Of a DNA stretch of 64,000 nt, positions 55,447 to 64,000 are shown in pieces. Position 1 is the stretch's first letter. Each line of letters starts with the position of its first letter. A model generated the notes under the pieces. It searched no databases. It was not told where the DNA came from and saw only the letters and a list, made by a program, of their open reading frames with translations. This stretch comes from Belliella filtrata (GTDB lineage Bacteria > Bacteroidota > Bacteroidia > Cytophagales > Cyclobacteriaceae), in NCBI RefSeq assembly GCF_022549775.1, contig NZ_JAKZGP010000021.1:1-64000 (forward strand). Reading direction: 5' to 3'. The position numbers were made by a program, and so were the translations under genes.

Positions 55447-57606
55447 TTACGGGTGATTTACATATCTTTCGAAGAATTCCATGATTCTTCCTATTCTGTC
55501 AATTCTTCTGTGTATAGCTCCTGATCTAGAGAGCTCGTGTCCTTCCTCCGGGTATCTCACATATTCTACTGGCTTACCAAGAATCTTTAGGCTTTTGTAA
55601 AGAAGTTCTGACTGCCTTACTCCTGTTCTGTAGTCTACATCACCATGCTTGATGAGTAGGGGAGTTTGGATGTTTTGAACGTATGTTTGAGGACTGTTGT
55701 AATCCATGATCTCTTTTACACCCTCTTCCCATGGATATCCGAAGTGATTTGGAACTAATCTCCAAGCATTGCCTTCTCCTAAGAAGAAAGTGAGTTCATA
55801 TACACCTCTTTGAGAGAATGCTGCCTTGAACCTGTGATCGTGACCGACAATCCATGCTGTCAGGTAGCCAGCATAAGATCCACCTGTAAGGAAATATTGA
55901 TCTTGATCTATCCAAGCGTACTTACTAGCGGCATCATCTAAAGATCCGAGTACATCAGAAGATGGTCCGTCACCCCAGTCTCGGTAATTTCCTTTTTGAA
56001 ATGCTTTTCCATAGCCACCACTTCCTCTTGGATTGGCATATACTACACCATATCCCATGGCCGCCATGACTTGGTACTCATGCCACATAGATCCTTCACC
56101 TGGTCCCCACATTGCTGATGGGCCTCCGTGCATTTGTAGTACAGTTGGGTATTTGACTCCTTCTTGTTGATTTACGGGAGGCATTACCCAATAATCAACG
56201 GTGAAACCATCATTGGTTTTGATTTGGTGTGCTGTAGGTTTGGATATTTTTTTATTGGCTAGCCAATCTTCGTTGAACTTACTGATTTGTTTTGGAGATT
56301 TGTTCGAAAGGTTTGCTGTGTAGAATTCCGATGGATTTTCGATTTTCACTAGAGAATAGACCATTTTTTGACCCACGATGTTCAAGTTACTGATACCCAC
56401 TGGTCCAGTAATGATAGGATCAATCTTTCCATTGCTGATGTTCACTTTCCAAAGAGAATTACCTCCTTGATTTCCACCTGTGAAGAATATAGACTGACTG
56501 TCAGCTGTCCACTCTCCACTTGAGATGCTTCTATCTAAGGATTCAGTTAGCCATTTGAAGCCTGAGCCATCTGGTTTGATGAGGCCTATCATGCTTTGGT
56601 TATAGCTAGGTTCCTCTATGTTTTGACCATTGATCAATATCCACTTCCCATCAGGCGAGAATTTGGGGTTACCAACTCTGTGATTTTCGAGCTTGAAAAA
56701 GACCTCTGAAGCTTTGGTACCAAGATCGATTTTCCAGATTTCGGTATGAGATGTCAAATCTGGATGTTCTTCATTTTTCAATGAGGACGCAAGAATATAG
56801 CTTCCGTCAGGTGCCCAAGTGGCACCGAAGTAACTTTGGAAACCCTGAGTAAGTACTTCGGATGTTTTCTTTTCAAGGTCAAAGACGCCCAAGTGAGAAA
56901 AATATAAATCAGGACTCAGGTCCCTTTCACCTAGAAAGTTTAACCTATCGATGACTTTAGGATCATTTTTAGAAGCATTTTTTGCTAGCCAAGCTCTAAG
57001 CTCCTCCAAATTACCATCAGGATTAGGTTTGATCTCTTCTGCGCCTATGCCAGCATTGATTGCTTTGTAGTTTGGTTCATCTCCATAGGATCTACCAGGT
57101 CTTTGATGTTCCCATTCAGGTCTACCATCGATTGACCATAGTGGTAGTGTACTTGAGTACAGTATTTTTTTGCCGTCAGGTGACCATTGAGGATTACTTG
57201 CGCCATTTTTATCACTAGTTAGGACATAGCTTTCACCGCCGTTCATAGGCAAAAGCCAGATTTGAGCTTTTCCATCTTTTGCTTTGGTGTATGCTAGGTG
57301 TTTGCCATCTGGTGAAAGTGCAAAGGAGGATACATTGTATTCAGAAGATGTTAAAGGGCGGATTTCAATATCGCCTTCTAGGTTGCTGATAAAAACCTGA
57401 CTTTTATAAGCGTATTGTTCTTTCCCTTTGTCTTCTATGAAGTTTTTAACAAAGATTACATGCTTGCCATCAGGGGTGATTTGATGAGAAGAGGTAGTGA
57501 CTATTTTGGTAAGATCAGTAAGCTGAATCAGCTCGTCCTTTTGTGCCATTACCTGATGCACAAAGAGGAAAAGGACAAGAATGAAGGATTTTGAGTAAAT
57601 ATTCAT
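55447..57606 (-). CDS. S9 family peptidase (dipeptidyl/acyl-aminoacyl peptidase-like)
   Basis: A 719-residue exported peptidase with a signal peptide (SFILVLFLFVHQVMAQ). The propeller contains repeated PDGKHLAYT, SPDGKKILYSS, APDGSYILASS and SPDGKWILING blades. The catalytic domain has Ser577 in FLTGGSYAGYLTAW, Asp in IKHGDVDYRTGVRQSE and His in YPEEGHELSR. RGSGGYGKAFQKGNYRDWGD is a standard S9C segment. It probably hydrolyses peptides in the periplasm or at the surface and is the first gene of a two-gene minus-strand unit. The 103-base region to the divergent kinase gene must hold promoters for both directions. Confidence 0.92.
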   Translation of the reverse strand: MNIYSKSFILVLFLFVHQVMAQKDELIQLTDLTKIVTTSSHQITPDGKHVIFVKNFIEDKGKEQYAYKSQVFISNLEGDIEIRPLTSSEYNVSSFALSPDGKHLAYTKAKDGKAQIWLLPMNGGESYVLTSDKNGASNPQWSPDGKKILYSSTLPLWSIDGRPEWEHQRPGRSYGDEPNYKAINAGIGAEEIKPNPDGNLEELRAWLAKNASKNDPKVIDRLNFLGERDLSPDLYFSHLGVFDLEKKTSEVLTQGFQSYFGATWAPDGSYILASSLKNEEHPDLTSHTEIWKIDLGTKASEVFFKLENHRVGNPKFSPDGKWILINGQNIEEPSYNQSMIGLIKPDGSGFKWLTESLDRSISSGEWTADSQSIFFTGGNQGGNSLWKVNISNGKIDPIITGPVGISNLNIVGQKMVYSLVKIENPSEFYTANLSNKSPKQISKFNEDWLANKKISKPTAHQIKTNDGFTVDYWVMPPVNQQEGVKYPTVLQMHGGPSAMWGPGEGSMWHEYQVMAAMGYGVVYANPRGSGGYGKAFQKGNYRDWGDGPSSDVLGSLDDAASKYAWIDQDQYFLTGGSYAGYLTAWIVGHDHRFKAAFSQRGVYELTFFLGEGNAWRLVPNHFGYPWEEGVKEIMDYNSPQTYVQNIQTPLLIKHGDVDYRTGVRQSELLYKSLKILGKPVEYVRYPEEGHELSRSGAIHRRIDRIGRIMEFFERYVNHP

Positions 57607-57709
57607 TATTTTAATTTTGGTTTCATTAAAGTTTTAATGGAATTGTCGTAGTTTAGTTGGCTCGATTGCTATTCATCCCAAATCAATCTATAGTAAATAA
57701 GAAGTGTCA

Positions 57710-60700
57710 ATGGACGATCTATTACAGGTGGCCTTTACTAGCGTTTTTGATCAAATCAAAGAACCTATCCTGATCTTTACCAAAGAGGAAATCATTTATT
57801 TGAATCAATATTTTAAAGAAAACTTTAAAATTAACTTCAATAACTGCAATGAGTTTTTTCTTGAACATAACATTAAGTCAGAAATTAACGATTTTTTTCT
57901 CAAAGGAGAATTACCGCAAATGGAAATTATAAGACCTTTGCAGTACTTTTCAGGAATCTCTATTGATTTTAAATGGCAGCTTGCCAAGCTTAATGAAGAT
58001 TCTTCTCGAGATAACTTGTTGTTTTTGAAAGGTATTCCATTGCATCATAATACTGAAATCCATCACGACAAGAGAGGATTAAGTAATCATTACGAGTTGG
58101 AAAAATTGATCAATAAGATTTCCAAAAAGATTGTTAATGCCTCATATGATCAACTTGAAGCTGTATTCAATGAATCATTGAGCTTATTGGGAGAGTTTGA
58201 AGATGTGGATAGGGCTTACATGTTTTTATTTCACGATTCAAGCTTAAAGATTGAAAGGGGATACGAATGGGTTAGGAAGGGAGTCCTGCCCCAAATTGAT
58301 TTTATTAAAAGTATCCAAATTGATAATGATTTTTCTTCATTTCAAGCACTAAGAAAAGGGGAGGTGTTTTTGATGCCTGAAGTTTCTAAGATGGATGAAA
58401 GATTTGCTGTTGAGCGAGACATTTTTTTAAAGCAAAAAATTGATTCTGTGATTTTAATTCCTATCATGTCAGAGAAGAAGCTGATTGGATTTTTTGGACT
58501 AGATGTTGTTGGAAGGACAAGGAATTGGAATGATGGTGATATATATGTATTGACACAGCTTGCAGATGTGTTTTCGGGTGCCTTGAAAAGTAAACGAATA
58601 AGGAGAGATCTGCGGATGCAATCTCAGATTTTGGCACAAATCAAAGATTCTATTCTAGTCACAGATACAGCACTTAACGTGTTGTATATGAATGATGCAG
58701 CCTATGAGGAGTCTGGAATTGATCATAAAACTAACCTTGGGATCAAAATTTTTGAATTGTTTGATTTTACTGCCCATCAAAACTTTGATTTAAGGGCAGA
58801 ATTAGATGAATTGATGAATATAGAGGAGGTGAAACGTGAGCTTGTATTGGTCAATTCTCAAAGGAAGTCCATTCCAATCGAGCTTTACATTAAGCTGTTT
58901 CATAATGACCAAAATAAAGTTATTGGATATACTTTTTTGATGAGAAATCTTTTGCAAATCAATCAGCAAAAGGACTTAGCTAAAAAAGCAAAAATGATCA
59001 TTGAAAATAGTTCATCGGTACTATTTACATTGGATCCCAATGATCATTTTAGGATACTTTATATCACTGATAATATTCATCAGTTTGGTTATAATGCTAA
59101 GAAGCTTTTGAACAGTAAGGCAAGTATTCTTGACCTGATACATCCTGATGATGCAGAAGAATTGATTCATTATCATTATGCTAGAAAGGATAAAAGAGGA
59201 GTACCTGCTTTTTCAGGGGAATACCGTATCAGGAAAAAAGATGGTACATACAGGTGGGTAGAAGACAAAACGCGTGAAGTATATGATCACTTTGGGCAGA
59301 TTGTGCTTCATGAAGGTGTGATTCAAGATGTGACTGAAAGAAAGAGGGATAGAGAAGAAATCCTACGTGCTAAGCAACAATATAGGGTTTTGGCTGCAAA
59401 TATACCTTTGACAAGCGTGTTTCTGATAGATCGGCAGCTGACTTATGTAGTAGCTGAAGGAACAAATTTCAGAAAGTGGAAAATGACTTCAGGTGACTTT
59501 GAAAATAAGGGCTTACATGAAGTTCAAGTACATAACCTTGATCAAATAAAATCAGCTGTCGAAAGTACTTTGAAAGACAGGATTTTCACCCAAAAGAACA
59601 TCAAATTCAGAGGTAGAGTCTATGAAATGACGGTGAGACCAATTATTCATGACGGAGAAGTAGAGTATGCGTTAGGTATCATCAGAGATATTCATGATGA
59701 ATATGAAGCCAAAGAAAGGTTGAAAGCCAGTGAAGAAAAATACAGGTCTCTTGTAGAGGAATCTACTGAGATTATTTTTTCTGTAGGTATGGACATGAAT
59801 TTGATGTACGTTTCTCCAAATATTAAGCAATTTTTAGGTTTTGAGGCTCATGAAGTGATTGGTAAAAACCTTATCAACTACTTACATCATGAAGATAAGA
59901 TGATTTTTGAAGGGTTGTTGGAATCACATGCAGGAGATTTCTTTGAAGCGAATCAATATCTGGAATATAAAATTAAGCACAAAGATGGAAGTTTCAGAAT
60001 GATGAGTTCTAATGGTCGATTGATAAGAGATGAGAATGGTAATATCAAGCAGTACATGGGTATAGCAAGAGATATCACCAAACTCAAAAACACCCAGCGT
60101 GACCTCTATCTTGCTAAGGAAAAAGCAGAACAAGCACTCACGATCAAGTCCCAGTTTCTATCCATCATGAGCCATGAAATCCGAACGCCCATGAACGCAG
60201 TGATAGGTATGGCACACTTACTCATTGAAGATCAGCCTAGACCTGATCAGCTTGAAAACCTTAAAACACTTCAATTCTCTGCTGAAAACCTACTTGGTCT
60301 TATTAACGATATTTTGGATTTCACCAAAATTGATTCGGGTAAAGTTGAGCTAGAAAAAGTAGCCTTTGACCTGAGATTAGTTTTCAATAGGATCATTCAT
60401 TCGTACAGTTATCAAGTAAGAGAGAAAAATCTTGATGTTCATTTCGAGGTGGATGATACCCTTCCTAGGATTGTGATGAGTGATCCAGTTCGCTTGTCTC
60501 AAGTCGCCAACAACTTGATTTCTAATGCTATCAAGTTTACTGAAAGTGGTTTTGTCAAAATTAAATTGTCAAATATCCATGAAGACATCAAGCAAGTAAG
60601 GGTAAGGTTTGATTTTGAGGATAGTGGGATAGGAATTCCAGAGGAGAAGTTACATACTATATTTGAGGCATTTACCCAAGCGAGTGCAGCTACTACCAGA

Positions 60701-61267
60701 AAATACGGTGGTACGGGACTTGGTTTGGCTATAGTGAAGCGCTTAGTAGGAATTTTTGGGGGAAATATTGTAGTGAAACGACAAGGAGGAGGGGGGACTT
60801 TATTCAGTTTTGAGCTGGATCTAGAAAAGCCAATTGTGCTACAAACAGAGCAAAATCAAGATATATCAACCAAAGATGATGTAGACCTATCTTACGCTAA
60901 AATATTGGTGGCTGAGGATAATCTAGTCAATCAAATCATGATCAAGAAGTTCCTAACTAAATGGGGAGTGACAAACTTGGTGATCAGCAATGATGGTCTT
61001 GAAGCTGTGGAGGCACTTGAGCAACAAAAGTTTGATTTGATTTTGCTTGATTTGCAAATGCCCGAAATGGATGGCTTCGAAGTAGGACATTTTATCCGAA
61101 ATCACACGCGTGATGAAATTAGAAGTTTGCCTATCATAGCATTGACAGCATCATCTTTGCTAGAGGTAAAGGATCAATTGGAGGCCGTAGGGATAAACGA
61201 TTTTATACCTAAGCCTTTTAATCCAGATAATTTATATGCCAAAATTATCAAATACCTGAAGGTTTGA
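57710..61267 (+). CDS. Soluble GAF/PAS hybrid histidine kinase
   Basis: A 1185-residue cytoplasmic hybrid kinase without membrane helices. The frame also permits a GTG start two codons earlier (57704); ATG 57710 is preferred. A GAF domain spans about 135-300 (GRTRNWNDGDIYVLTQLADV near its end), then about four PAS domains to residue 795, including two with the PAC pattern GEYRIRKKDGTYRWVEDKTR and KHKDGSFRMMSSNGRL. HisKA has MSHEIRTPMNAV with His822. HATPase motifs are NNLISNAIKFTESG and GGTGLGLAIVKRL. The receiver has LILLDLQMPEMDG with Asp1114. The input is presumably intracellular. No output regulator is adjacent. Confidence 0.92.
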   Translation: MDDLLQVAFTSVFDQIKEPILIFTKEEIIYLNQYFKENFKINFNNCNEFFLEHNIKSEINDFFLKGELPQMEIIRPLQYFSGISIDFKWQLAKLNEDSSRDNLLFLKGIPLHHNTEIHHDKRGLSNHYELEKLINKISKKIVNASYDQLEAVFNESLSLLGEFEDVDRAYMFLFHDSSLKIERGYEWVRKGVLPQIDFIKSIQIDNDFSSFQALRKGEVFLMPEVSKMDERFAVERDIFLKQKIDSVILIPIMSEKKLIGFFGLDVVGRTRNWNDGDIYVLTQLADVFSGALKSKRIRRDLRMQSQILAQIKDSILVTDTALNVLYMNDAAYEESGIDHKTNLGIKIFELFDFTAHQNFDLRAELDELMNIEEVKRELVLVNSQRKSIPIELYIKLFHNDQNKVIGYTFLMRNLLQINQQKDLAKKAKMIIENSSSVLFTLDPNDHFRILYITDNIHQFGYNAKKLLNSKASILDLIHPDDAEELIHYHYARKDKRGVPAFSGEYRIRKKDGTYRWVEDKTREVYDHFGQIVLHEGVIQDVTERKRDREEILRAKQQYRVLAANIPLTSVFLIDRQLTYVVAEGTNFRKWKMTSGDFENKGLHEVQVHNLDQIKSAVESTLKDRIFTQKNIKFRGRVYEMTVRPIIHDGEVEYALGIIRDIHDEYEAKERLKASEEKYRSLVEESTEIIFSVGMDMNLMYVSPNIKQFLGFEAHEVIGKNLINYLHHEDKMIFEGLLESHAGDFFEANQYLEYKIKHKDGSFRMMSSNGRLIRDENGNIKQYMGIARDITKLKNTQRDLYLAKEKAEQALTIKSQFLSIMSHEIRTPMNAVIGMAHLLIEDQPRPDQLENLKTLQFSAENLLGLINDILDFTKIDSGKVELEKVAFDLRLVFNRIIHSYSYQVREKNLDVHFEVDDTLPRIVMSDPVRLSQVANNLISNAIKFTESGFVKIKLSNIHEDIKQVRVRFDFEDSGIGIPEEKLHTIFEAFTQASAATTRKYGGTGLGLAIVKRLVGIFGGNIVVKRQGGGGTLFSFELDLEKPIVLQTEQNQDISTKDDVDLSYAKILVAEDNLVNQIMIKKFLTKWGVTNLVISNDGLEAVEALEQQKFDLILLDLQMPEMDGFEVGHFIRNHTRDEIRSLPIIALTASSLLEVKDQLEAVGINDFIPKPFNPDNLYAKIIKYLKV

Positions 61268-61325
61268 TCAATTTGATCTTTTCAATTGCAGGAATTCGAT
61301 TAATTTTGGGGGATATTAGCCAACT

Positions 61326-62630
61326 ATGAGAAAACTACTTTTCATCTGCGTCTTTTTGATTTCGACCATTGCAGTGGGACAAAAAAATGAAGGTAATAGA
61401 TCCACATTTTATTTCACCCAGGGTTATACTGGTGCTAACCTAAGGCTATTCAATGAGATGTTGGCTTCAAAGGGTTTGTCCCAGATGCGCAATGGCTATT
61501 CTAATCTTGGCTTGGGGTATCAAACCAGGTACAACGATTTCATCCTTGGTGTAGAATTGTTTCAAAATAATGGAAGAAGATCCACCTTCAATGGTTATAA
61601 CCTAGACTACAGGACAACGAGAGCCATGATCAATGTGGGCTACGCTTTGACAGAGGAAGGAAGGTTTCAGTTCATACATTACATGTCAGTGGGTACGGGC
61701 TTTATGAATTTTCAGATGTTGAAGGACATTCCAAATGAGAGGATTTCTGAATTTTTGAGAGAGCCAGCTCAAGGTTATATATTACGAGAAGGAAATATCC
61801 ATAAAGGATCCAGGTATTTTTCAGGATTTTTGACAGAAATAGGTTTTCAAATGAGCTATGATTTGGATATTCCTGGTAGAGAAGAGGTATTGGAAATCAT
61901 GACAAAGTTTGGCTATTCCTTTAGTCCATTTGAAGAAGGCTGGGACTTAAATGGCGTGAAGTTTGGAAATGCCCAAAGTGGAGCCTTTATTAGGGTAGGA
62001 GCTGGGATTTCACTTCCAGACAGGAATTTTTTTTATAGAGATGCATCTATTTCAGCACAGTTGCTGACTGGGTTTCATTTTACTTCACCAAACAGATTCA
62101 ATGAAGCCTTGGAAGCTAACGGTTACAATGCTTTTGAAGGAAGACCAAATAACTGGGGACTAAAAATACTAGGGGATAGTAAGGGCTGGCTATATGGAAT
62201 GGATGTATATAACGTAGGATTGAAAGGCGAGGCTAATGAAACGTATTCGCATACACTCAATAGCGTCAGGTTATATGGTAATGCTGGTTATAAATTTTAT
62301 GACAGGAGAAATGTGGAAATAGGAGGTTTGGCTGGTCTAGGGTATGGAAACCTACGATACACTTTGACTAATGACACAAAGCCAGACTTTCCAAGATTGT
62401 TTGAAGAGCCAGATTTTGACGGTCAGTTGCGTGCTAGAGGCTTGATGGGAAAGCCAGAGCTGTATATTGCCTATGGATTGCCCTTATCCAAAACGAATAT
62501 GTTTAATTTGATTTTTTCAGTGCATGGAGGCTATGAAGTGCCATTAGGTAGGTACACGCTTGCTGACATACCCATGTACCAATATATGGGTAATTCCTAC
62601 TTACATTTCACTGTAGGAATTCGACCATAA
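61326..62630 (+). CDS. Predicted outer-membrane protein, unknown function
   Basis: A 434-residue exported protein with a signal peptide (RKLLFICVFLISTIAVGQ). Repeated alternating strands with Gly/aromatic turns (NVGYALTEEGRFQFIHYMSV, GAGISLPDRNFFYRDASIS, RLYGNAGYKFYDRRNVEIGG, and a final YLHFTVGIRP) suggest a beta-barrel. I recognise no specific family. It begins 58 bases after the hybrid kinase gene on the same strand and may share its transcript. The 112 bases between its stop and the S-box region hold no gene. Confidence 0.65.
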   Translation: MRKLLFICVFLISTIAVGQKNEGNRSTFYFTQGYTGANLRLFNEMLASKGLSQMRNGYSNLGLGYQTRYNDFILGVELFQNNGRRSTFNGYNLDYRTTRAMINVGYALTEEGRFQFIHYMSVGTGFMNFQMLKDIPNERISEFLREPAQGYILREGNIHKGSRYFSGFLTEIGFQMSYDLDIPGREEVLEIMTKFGYSFSPFEEGWDLNGVKFGNAQSGAFIRVGAGISLPDRNFFYRDASISAQLLTGFHFTSPNRFNEALEANGYNAFEGRPNNWGLKILGDSKGWLYGMDVYNVGLKGEANETYSHTLNSVRLYGNAGYKFYDRRNVEIGGLAGLGYGNLRYTLTNDTKPDFPRLFEEPDFDGQLRARGLMGKPELYIAYGLPLSKTNMFNLIFSVHGGYEVPLGRYTLADIPMYQYMGNSYLHFTVGIRP

Positions 62631-62728
62631 TTTAATCTTTTAGCGAATCATATAAGGTGTTTTCTTAACAATTACACTTAGATTTGAAAGATTTTTTAAA
62701 AATAATACTAAAATTAAAGAATAGACTG

Positions 62729-62736
62729 TACCTTTG
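62729..62736 (+). promoter_or_regulatory. Promoter -7 element for the metH transcript
   Basis: TACCTTTG matches the Bacteroidota TAnnTTTG consensus and ends six bases before the first riboswitch stem, so transcription would begin right at the aptamer. No clear -33 TTTG was found at the usual distance. Confidence 0.6.
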
Positions 62737-62741
62737 AAGTT

Positions 62742-62843
62742 GCTTATCGAGAAAGACCGAGGGAAGGGCCCTGCGACGTCTTAGCAACCTGAATCAACAA
62801 GGTGCTAACTCCCATTCTGAAAATAGTTCGGAAAAAGATGAGC
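62742..62843 (+). promoter_or_regulatory. SAM-I (S-box) riboswitch upstream of metH
   Basis: Conserved S-box elements appear in order. The P1 strand GCTTATC (62742-62748) pairs with GATGAGC (62837-62843). GAGGGAAGGGCCCTGCGACG is the P2 core, followed by TTAGCAACCT and AAGGTGCTAACTCCC of P3/J3-4, and then a small P4 hairpin. The aptamer senses S-adenosylmethionine and would reduce metH expression when SAM is high. The expression platform (62844-62913) has no clear terminator, so control may be at translation. Confidence 0.93.
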
Positions 62844-62913
62844 GGTAGATTAGATACAATATCTTTTTTCTTCCGGTTCTTGCTCGCATAAGCTTTTGAA
62901 ATCAAATGAGCAA

Positions 62914-63957
62914 ATGAATAGAACCGATATACTTCTAAAACAAGCCAAGCAAAGAGTCCTAATCCTAGACGGAGCCATGGGGACGATGATACAGCGATAT
63001 AAGCTTGATGAAGAGGATTTTAGAACGCCAGAATTAGCTGATCACCCCAAAGCTTTGAAAGGAAACAATGATCTGTTGTCTCTGAGTAGGCCCGATGTGA
63101 TCAAGGCTATCCATGCAGCATACCTAGAAGTAGGAGCAGACATCATCGAAACAAACACATTCAGTGGTACGACCATCGCCCAAGCAGATTATGGGCTGGA
63201 ACATCTGGCCTATCAGATTAATTATGAATCAGCCAAAATCGCGAAGGAAGCCGCTTTGGAATATTCAGCTAAAACTCCAAATCAGCCTAGGTTCGTAGCG
63301 GGAGCAGTTGGTCCAACAAACAGAACAGCATCTATTTCTCCAGATGTCAATGATCCAGGATATAGAGCAGTGACCTTTGACCAGCTTGCAGAAGCATACA
63401 AAGAGCAAGTGGAAGGATTACTTGATGGAGGTTCAGATATCATTTTGGTAGAGACGATCTTCGATACCTTGAATGCCAAGGCAGCTATTTTTGCCATCCA
63501 AGACGTGTTTGAGAACCGTGGATTGCCTTTAGACCCAGCGGATGGAGGTATTCCTGTGATGATTTCAGGTACGATTACTGATGCTTCAGGAAGAACGCTT
63601 TCTGGGCAGACTACGGAAGCATTTTTGATTTCGGTATCTCATATACCCCTCTTTAGCATTGGGCTCAATTGTGCATTGGGAGCAAAGGAACTTAGGCCAT
63701 ACTTAAAAGTGTTGGCAGAGAATGCGCCATTTTATGTAAGTGCATACCCAAATGCGGGATTGCCTAACGAATTTGGACAGTATGATCAAGATGCTCAAGA
63801 AATGTCAAATCAAGTGGAGGATTTTCTCAAGGAAGGAATGATTAATGTACTTGGGGGGTGCTGTGGCACGACGCCAGATCACATAGCAGCATTGTCGAGG
63901 ATAGCTTCTAAGTATGGTCCAAGAAAATTAGAACTTATAAGCGATTCAGATGAGTAA
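62914..63957 (+). CDS. metH: Methionine synthase MetH, N-terminal homocysteine-methyltransferase subunit
   Basis: Cobalamin-dependent methionine synthase, homocysteine-binding half, 347 residues. It shows [20 protein letters not shown], the [14 protein letters not shown] block, [20 protein letters not shown], and zinc ligands in [12 protein letters not shown] and [10 protein letters not shown]. The frame opens at a TTG (62896), but the ATG at 62914 precedes the conserved start. The protein stops after the homocysteine domain; folate, cobalamin and reactivation domains must be on the next gene, which begins eight bases inside this one (split MetH, known in Bacteroidota). It is controlled by the S-box upstream. 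Confidence 0.93.
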   Translation: MNRTDILLKQAKQRVLILDGAMGTMIQRYKLDEEDFRTPELADHPKALKGNNDLLSLSRPDVIKAIHAAYLEVGADIIETNTFSGTTIAQADYGLEHLAYQINYESAKIAKEAALEYSAKTPNQPRFVAGAVGPTNRTASISPDVNDPGYRAVTFDQLAEAYKEQVEGLLDGGSDIILVETIFDTLNAKAAIFAIQDVFENRGLPLDPADGGIPVMISGTITDASGRTLSGQTTEAFLISVSHIPLFSIGLNCALGAKELRPYLKVLAENAPFYVSAYPNAGLPNEFGQYDQDAQEMSNQVEDFLKEGMINVLGGCCGTTPDHIAALSRIASKYGPRKLELISDSDE

Positions 63958-64000
63958 GATAAAGCATAGAAATGTATTGAAACTATCGGGCTTAGAACCT
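63950..64000 (+). CDS. MetH C-terminal subunit, start only (cut by window edge)
   Basis: ATG at 63950 opens a frame of 17 codons to the window end: [17 protein letters not shown]. The K-LSGLEP block is the usual beginning of the pterin-binding domain in MetH. It overlaps the first metH gene by eight bases, so translation is coupled. The rest lies beyond the window; the assignment rests on this short match and on context. Confidence 0.75.
   Translation, partial: MSKIKHRNVLKLSGLEP

Overview
The window looks like chromosomal DNA from a Bacteroidota bacterium, most likely order Cytophagales, Cyclobacteriaceae-like (Algoriphagus/Belliella type). This rests on TAnnTTTG-type promoter motifs, weak Shine-Dalgarno sites, a Bacteroidota-style SLBB exporter, a DUF4412 protein, a split metH behind an S-box riboswitch, an IcmF-type mutase and tandem S9 peptidases. 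The genus is inference; no rRNA or other phylogenetic marker was used.

Region 1 (1-345): the 3' end of a group II intron (domains V and VI with a bulged branch-point A) runs off the left edge, followed by one copy of a dispersed intergenic repeat. Region 2 (346-26219): one co-directional exopolysaccharide/capsule locus. It starts with a winged-helix regulator, an SLBB outer-membrane exporter and a Wzz-like protein, then two nucleotide-sugar dehydrogenases and ManC. Six genes follow for a complete CDP-3,6-dideoxyhexose route (ddhD-ddhA-ddhB-ddhC, then a paratose/abequose synthase-like reductase and a tyvelose 2-epimerase), predicted to make CDP-tyvelose. An AT-rich block of glycosyltransferases, a Wzx flippase, a Wzy-like polymerase and an (alpha/alpha)-toroid protein of AglQ-like appearance comes next, and a Wzi-like outer-membrane protein closes the locus. 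Together these describe Wzx/Wzy-dependent assembly and export of a surface polysaccharide.

Region 3 (26220-39430): a repeat-rich spacer, penicillin-acylase family hydrolase, small membrane protein, CoA-transferase (minus), fused isobutyryl-CoA mutase IcmF, OsmC protein plus a tiny coupled gene, then a Cache-type lipoprotein translationally coupled to a transmembrane hybrid histidine kinase. A perfect 30-base palindrome terminates this unit. Region 4 (39446-45826, minus): 2-oxoacid dehydrogenase E2, cinA, folA, a DUF4412 protein, a decayed Xre-RES toxin-antitoxin pair and fmt.

Region 5 (45980-52301): a small exported protein and a tripartite RND efflux operon (adaptor, pump, TolC-like) with a strong terminator. 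Region 6 (52389-57606, minus): two S9 peptidases. Region 7 (57710-64000): a soluble GAF/PAS hybrid histidine kinase, an outer-membrane-type protein, then a SAM-I riboswitch controlling split metH, whose second gene runs off the right edge.

The most notable items are the tyvelose pathway, the AglQ-like toroid protein, the ruined Xre-RES module that standard ORF calling would hide, the coupled lipoprotein-kinase pair, and several families of intergenic repeats. I did not find an unmistakably new system.
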